Shown here: piece by piece, positions 6,638 through 8,729 of the stretch
Position numbering within the stretch: the stretch's first letter is position 1
Layout: each line of letters opens with the position of its first letter
Assembly: GCA_015658965.1 (NCBI GenBank)
Contig: DQNX01000116.1
Span: 1 to 8,729 of the forward strand
DNA from: Gammaproteobacteria bacterium
GTDB taxonomy: Bacteria; Pseudomonadota; Gammaproteobacteria; PS1; Pseudothioglobaceae
Length of the DNA: 8,729 nt
Direction of reading: 5' to 3'
Made by a program: the position numbers and the translations under genes
Notes under the pieces: generated by a model
What the model was told of the DNA's origin: nothing
Database searches by the model: none
The model's input: only the letters and a program-made list of their open reading frames with translations

Positions 6638-8140
6638 ATGCTAAAGATGAAAATCAAGCAACAACATGTTATTGAAAGCATTTCCAATGCTTTGCAATAT
6701 ATCTCATATTATCACGCGCCAGATTTTATTCAGGCTATGGCCAGCGCCTATGAAAAAGAAACACATCAATCGGCTAAAAATGCCATTGCACAAATTTTAA
6801 TTAATTCTAAAATGGCGGCCCTGGGACAGCGTCCGATGTGCCAAGATACAGGTATTGTTAATATTTTTGTTGAAGTGGGTATGGATATCACTTGGGATGC
6901 AGAGCTGTCTTTAGAAGATATGATTAATGAAGGGGTTAGGCGTGCTTATACAGATCCTGAAAATCCACTCAGAGCCTCTATTGTCAAAGATCCACTTTTT
7001 TCTAGAGAAAATACTCGTGATAATACTCCGGCTATCATTAACATGAAAGTGGTCAAGGGCGATAAAGTTAATTTTATCGTTGCAGCGAAAGGTTGCGGTT
7101 CTGAAAATAAAGCTAAATTTGCCGTATTACAACCGAATGATAGTTTAATTGATTGGGTGTTAAGAACCGTGCCAACGATGGGGGCAGGGTGGTGTCCGCC
7201 AGGTCTTATTGGTATTGGTGTGGGTGGTACTGCTGAAAAAGCCATGCTTCTAGCTAAGCAAAGTTTAATGGATCAAATCGATATTACTGAGATTGCTCAA
7301 AAATCTAACCCAACTAATATTGAAAAATTACGTCTAGACTTATTTAACAAGATAAATGATCTGGGTATTGGCGCGCAGGGTTTGGGTGGCGTAACCACAG
7401 TGATGGATGTTAAGATCAAAGATTACCCAACCCATGCTGCTTCACAACCAGTAGCAATGATTCCAAATTGTGCCGCAACGCGTCATATACATTTTTCAAT
7501 GGACGGTTCAGGTGTGGCAGAATTACCAGACGTTGACATGAGCATTTATCCTGATTTAGAAATGGATTATTCAAAATATAAGTCCATTGATCTCAGCACA
7601 TTAACTCGAGAGAAAATGAGTGATTGGAATATTGGCGATACTTTGTTATTAACCGGTACTATTATTACTGGGCGAGACTCTGCACACAAGCGTCTTAAAC
7701 AAATGCTTGATAATGGCGAAGGCTTACCAACAGGTGTGGATTTTAATAATAAGTTTATTTATTATGTCGGTCCAGTCGATGCAGTAGGTGATGAAGTGAT
7801 CGGCCCTGCCGGCCCAACAACAGCCACACGCATGGATTGCTTTTCTGACATGATGTTCGAAAATACAGGTATTCTAGGTATGATTGGCAAGGCTGAGCGT
7901 GGTCAAGCCACCACACAAAGTATTAAAAAACACAAGGCCAGTTATTTGATTGCCGTGGGCGGCGCGGCCTATTTGATTTCAAAATCAATCAAAAAAGCTA
8001 AAAAAATTGCTTTTGAAGAGATGGGCATGGAAGCCATTTATGAATTTGAAGTTGAAAATATGCCAGTCACTGTAGCGGTTAACGCCCAAGGTGACAATAT
8101 CCATGTCATTTTTAAAAACTTGTTAGAAAAAAACAGCTAA
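6638..8140 (+). CDS. Class I (iron-sulfur) fumarate hydratase, single chain
   Basis: The enzyme interconverts fumarate and L-malate in the TCA cycle using an oxygen-sensitive 4Fe-4S cluster. The 500-aa chain joins the alpha region (residues about 1-300) and the beta 'swivel' region (about 330-495) in one polypeptide. The likely cluster ligands are C68 (in MCQDTGIVN), C186 (in GWCPPG) and C278 (in IPNCAATRH). Their spacing of 118 and 92 residues matches the C105/C224/C318 spacing of E. coli FumA. Other class I phrases are GAQGLGG, DYPTHAAS, TGRDSAHKR and GPVDAVGDEVIGPAGPTT. The start could be ATG 6638 or the in-frame ATG 6647, which gives MKIKQQ, more like homologue N-termini as I recall them. 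Neither has a convincing Shine-Dalgarno sequence. It diverges from mreB. L-tartrate dehydratase is related but normally split into two subunits, so fumarase is favoured. The short alpha N-terminus resembles a non-FumA/B subgroup, so I give no letter. Confidence 0.94.
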   Translation: MLKMKIKQQHVIESISNALQYISYYHAPDFIQAMASAYEKETHQSAKNAIAQILINSKMAALGQRPMCQDTGIVNIFVEVGMDITWDAELSLEDMINEGVRRAYTDPENPLRASIVKDPLFSRENTRDNTPAIINMKVVKGDKVNFIVAAKGCGSENKAKFAVLQPNDSLIDWVLRTVPTMGAGWCPPGLIGIGVGGTAEKAMLLAKQSLMDQIDITEIAQKSNPTNIEKLRLDLFNKINDLGIGAQGLGGVTTVMDVKIKDYPTHAASQPVAMIPNCAATRHIHFSMDGSGVAELPDVDMSIYPDLEMDYSKYKSIDLSTLTREKMSDWNIGDTLLLTGTIITGRDSAHKRLKQMLDNGEGLPTGVDFNNKFIYYVGPVDAVGDEVIGPAGPTTATRMDCFSDMMFENTGILGMIGKAERGQATTQSIKKHKASYLIAVGGAAYLISKSIKKAKKIAFEEMGMEAIYEFEVENMPVTVAVNAQGDNIHVIFKNLLEKNS

Positions 8141-8154
8141 CCAAGCCAGTTTTT
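8129..8154. terminator. Weak, possibly bidirectional terminator at the fumarase 3' end
   Basis: AAAAAC (8129-8134) can pair with GTTTTT (8149-8154), and inside it GCT (8136-8138) with AGC (8144-8146), around a five-base loop and a small internal bulge. The hairpin spans the fumarase stop codon and carries A- and T-runs on its two sides. It could therefore serve both fumarase and the convergent small gene. The GC part is only three pairs, so the call is weak. Confidence 0.3.
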
Positions 8155-8372
8155 AAGCATCATCCAAGCCTGGGATATGCACAGTTTCGAACTCCATTTT
8201 TGTAACTAGTGAGTCGCAATCGCCCTTGTTTTCTATACGCTCAGCACACTCAGTTAAGTCTTCGTATTGAAAAACAACCTTTTTTTGTGGCTTGATTTTC
8301 TTCTAAATGTACCGTCATTTTTGCACCCGCAAGTACAAAATTACTCAAATAAAGTACTAACAATGTTTTCAT
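8153..8372 (-). pseudogene. Small exported protein gene, frame disrupted by one base at an A7 run
   Basis: From ATG at 8372, behind a near-perfect Shine-Dalgarno sequence, the frame codes for a signal-peptide-like start (MKTLLVLYLSNFVLAGA) and stops after 40 codons at 8250-8252. Skipping one base in or just after the run of seven A's on the minus strand (plus 8280-8286) joins it to a second open stretch that ends at 8153. The result is a 72-aa protein. The restored mature part is polar and acidic, with two cysteines 10 residues apart (ECAERI and GDCDSL, residues 42 and 52) and a charged end, GLDDA. No family is recognised. A short periplasmic protein is the natural reading, cleaved near residues 15-17. 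The break may be a true mutation, a homopolymer sequencing error, or a product of transcript slippage. The gene converges on fumarase and diverges from rnpB. Being short and split, it is easily missed. Confidence 0.6.
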
Positions 8373-8378
8373 CGTATT

Positions 8379-8385
8379 ACTCCTT
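8379..8385 (-). promoter_or_regulatory. Strong Shine-Dalgarno sequence of the small exported protein
   Basis: Minus-strand AAGGAGT, six bases before the ATG at 8372, is the strongest ribosome binding site in the window. It is the main reason to believe that a real gene starts here, although the frame breaks after about 30 codons. Confidence 0.7.
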
Positions 8386-8436
8386 TTATAATATACAAAT
8401 ATAGATTTAAGCAAGAATCTTCAAATCAACTCAAAG

Positions 8437-8442
8437 TATAAT
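8437..8442 (+). promoter_or_regulatory. -10 element of the rnpB promoter
   Basis: A perfect TATAAT ends seven bases before the first base of the mature-like RNase P RNA 5' end (G8450), the ideal distance. No clear -35 is visible at 16-18 bases upstream (the sequence there is near AGAATC). The promoter may therefore depend on other contacts. Confidence 0.7.
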
Positions 8443-8449
8443 CAACACC

Positions 8450-8729
8450 GAAGTTGGTCGGATGGTCGCTGGAAGTTTACTTTCAGAGGAAAGTCCGGGC
8501 TCCATAGAGCAAAGTGCTAGCTAACAGCTAGGTAGGGTGACCTAACGGAAAGTGCTGCAGAAATTTAAACCGCCTATTTCGATAGGTAAGGGTGAGAAGG
8601 TGCGGTAAGAGCGCACCGCGCGTTTGGTGACAAACGTGGCAAGGTAAACCCCACTTGGAGCAAGCTCAAATAGGCTACCATTGATGCGGCTCGCATAAGG
8701 TAGCGGGTAGAGTGCTAAAGCGTTTTGGC
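8450..8729 (+). ncRNA. rnpB: RNase P RNA, bacterial type A (3' end outside window)
   Basis: This is the catalytic RNA that removes 5' leaders from pre-tRNAs. About 280 bases are visible; the P1 and P4 closing strands lie beyond the right edge. The universal block AGGAAAGTCCGGGCTCCAT occurs at about 8487-8505, GGTGCGGTAAGAGCGCACC at 8599-8617, GGAGCAAGCTCAAATAG at 8657-8673, and the L15 element GGTAG that binds the tRNA CCA end near 8706-8710. Helices that can be drawn include P3 (8469-8475 with 8480-8486), P12 closed by TTCG near 8576-8579, P16 (GCTACC 8674-8679 with GGTAGC 8699-8704) and P17 (ATGCG 8684-8688 with CGCAT 8692-8696). The P17 loop GCT can pair with AGC (8663-8665) to make the P6 pseudoknot, the hallmark of type A. 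P3 is much shorter than in E. coli. Confidence 0.97.

Noticed and set aside
7087..7113. Cysteine in the GCGSEN motif of fumarase as an extra cluster ligand
   Set aside because: The position before GSEN varies among class I hydro-lyases (G, A, F, C), and three other cysteines already match the known ligand spacing.
6946..7245. Minus-strand open frame of 99 codons
   Set aside because: It is antisense to the alpha region of fumarase, which is conserved throughout. No start signal was seen.
8280..8286. Programmed -1 ribosomal frameshift at the A7 run of the small exported protein gene
   Set aside because: The -1 frame after the run meets a stop within about eight codons. The continuing frame is +1, so a classical -1 slippery site does not explain the layout.
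1..8729. Mobile element, CRISPR array, tRNA genes or a defence system
   Set aside because: No transposase or integrase motifs, spaced direct repeats, cloverleaf sequences or defence-type domains were seen. The window is packed with housekeeping genes.

Overview
The window looks like ordinary housekeeping chromosome from an AT-rich gammaproteobacterium (roughly 40% GC by eye). The gene content is the rod-shape cluster mreB-mreC-mreD-mrdA, a queuine tRNA-ribosyltransferase numbered almost exactly like the E. coli enzyme, a single-chain class I (4Fe-4S) fumarase, and the first three quarters of a type A RNase P RNA. The AT-rich composition and the style of the Atm1-like, MreB and fumarase sequences would suit the sulfur-oxidising SUP05/Thioglobus/bivalve-symbiont group. 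That placement is an impression, not something proven here.

Layout. (1) Positions 2-2408, plus strand: a tight co-directional block. It holds the 3' part of an Atm1-type ABC half-transporter (cut by the left edge), then tgt after a 2-base gap, then a small protein resembling a degenerate response-regulator receiver. The small protein starts at a TTG that overlaps the tgt stop. (2) Positions 2386-6553, minus strand: mreB, mreC, mreD and mrdA (PBP2), transcribed right to left with gaps of 19, 2 and 7 bases. The mrdA 3' end overlaps the small receiver-like gene tail-to-tail by 23 bases, and no rodA follows mrdA. (3) Positions 6554-6637: an 84-base divergent promoter region between mreB and the fumarase gene. 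(4) Positions 6638-8140, plus strand: class I fumarase. (5) Positions 8141-8449: no long ORF. On the minus strand lies a short gene for a small exported protein, with a strong Shine-Dalgarno sequence but a one-base frame disruption at a run of seven A's. A near-consensus promoter for rnpB follows. (6) From 8450 to the right edge: rnpB, plus strand, truncated by the window.

How the parts work together: MreB filaments, MreC, MreD and the transpeptidase PBP2 form the core of the elongasome that builds the lateral cell wall. The remaining genes serve separate housekeeping roles: export of a thiol or Fe-S-related compound, tRNA modification, the TCA cycle and tRNA 5' processing. I did not find a mobile element, CRISPR array, defence locus or a convincing new multi-gene system. 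The two loci most worth a second look are the degenerate receiver-like protein coupled to tgt and the frame-disrupted small exported protein next to rnpB.
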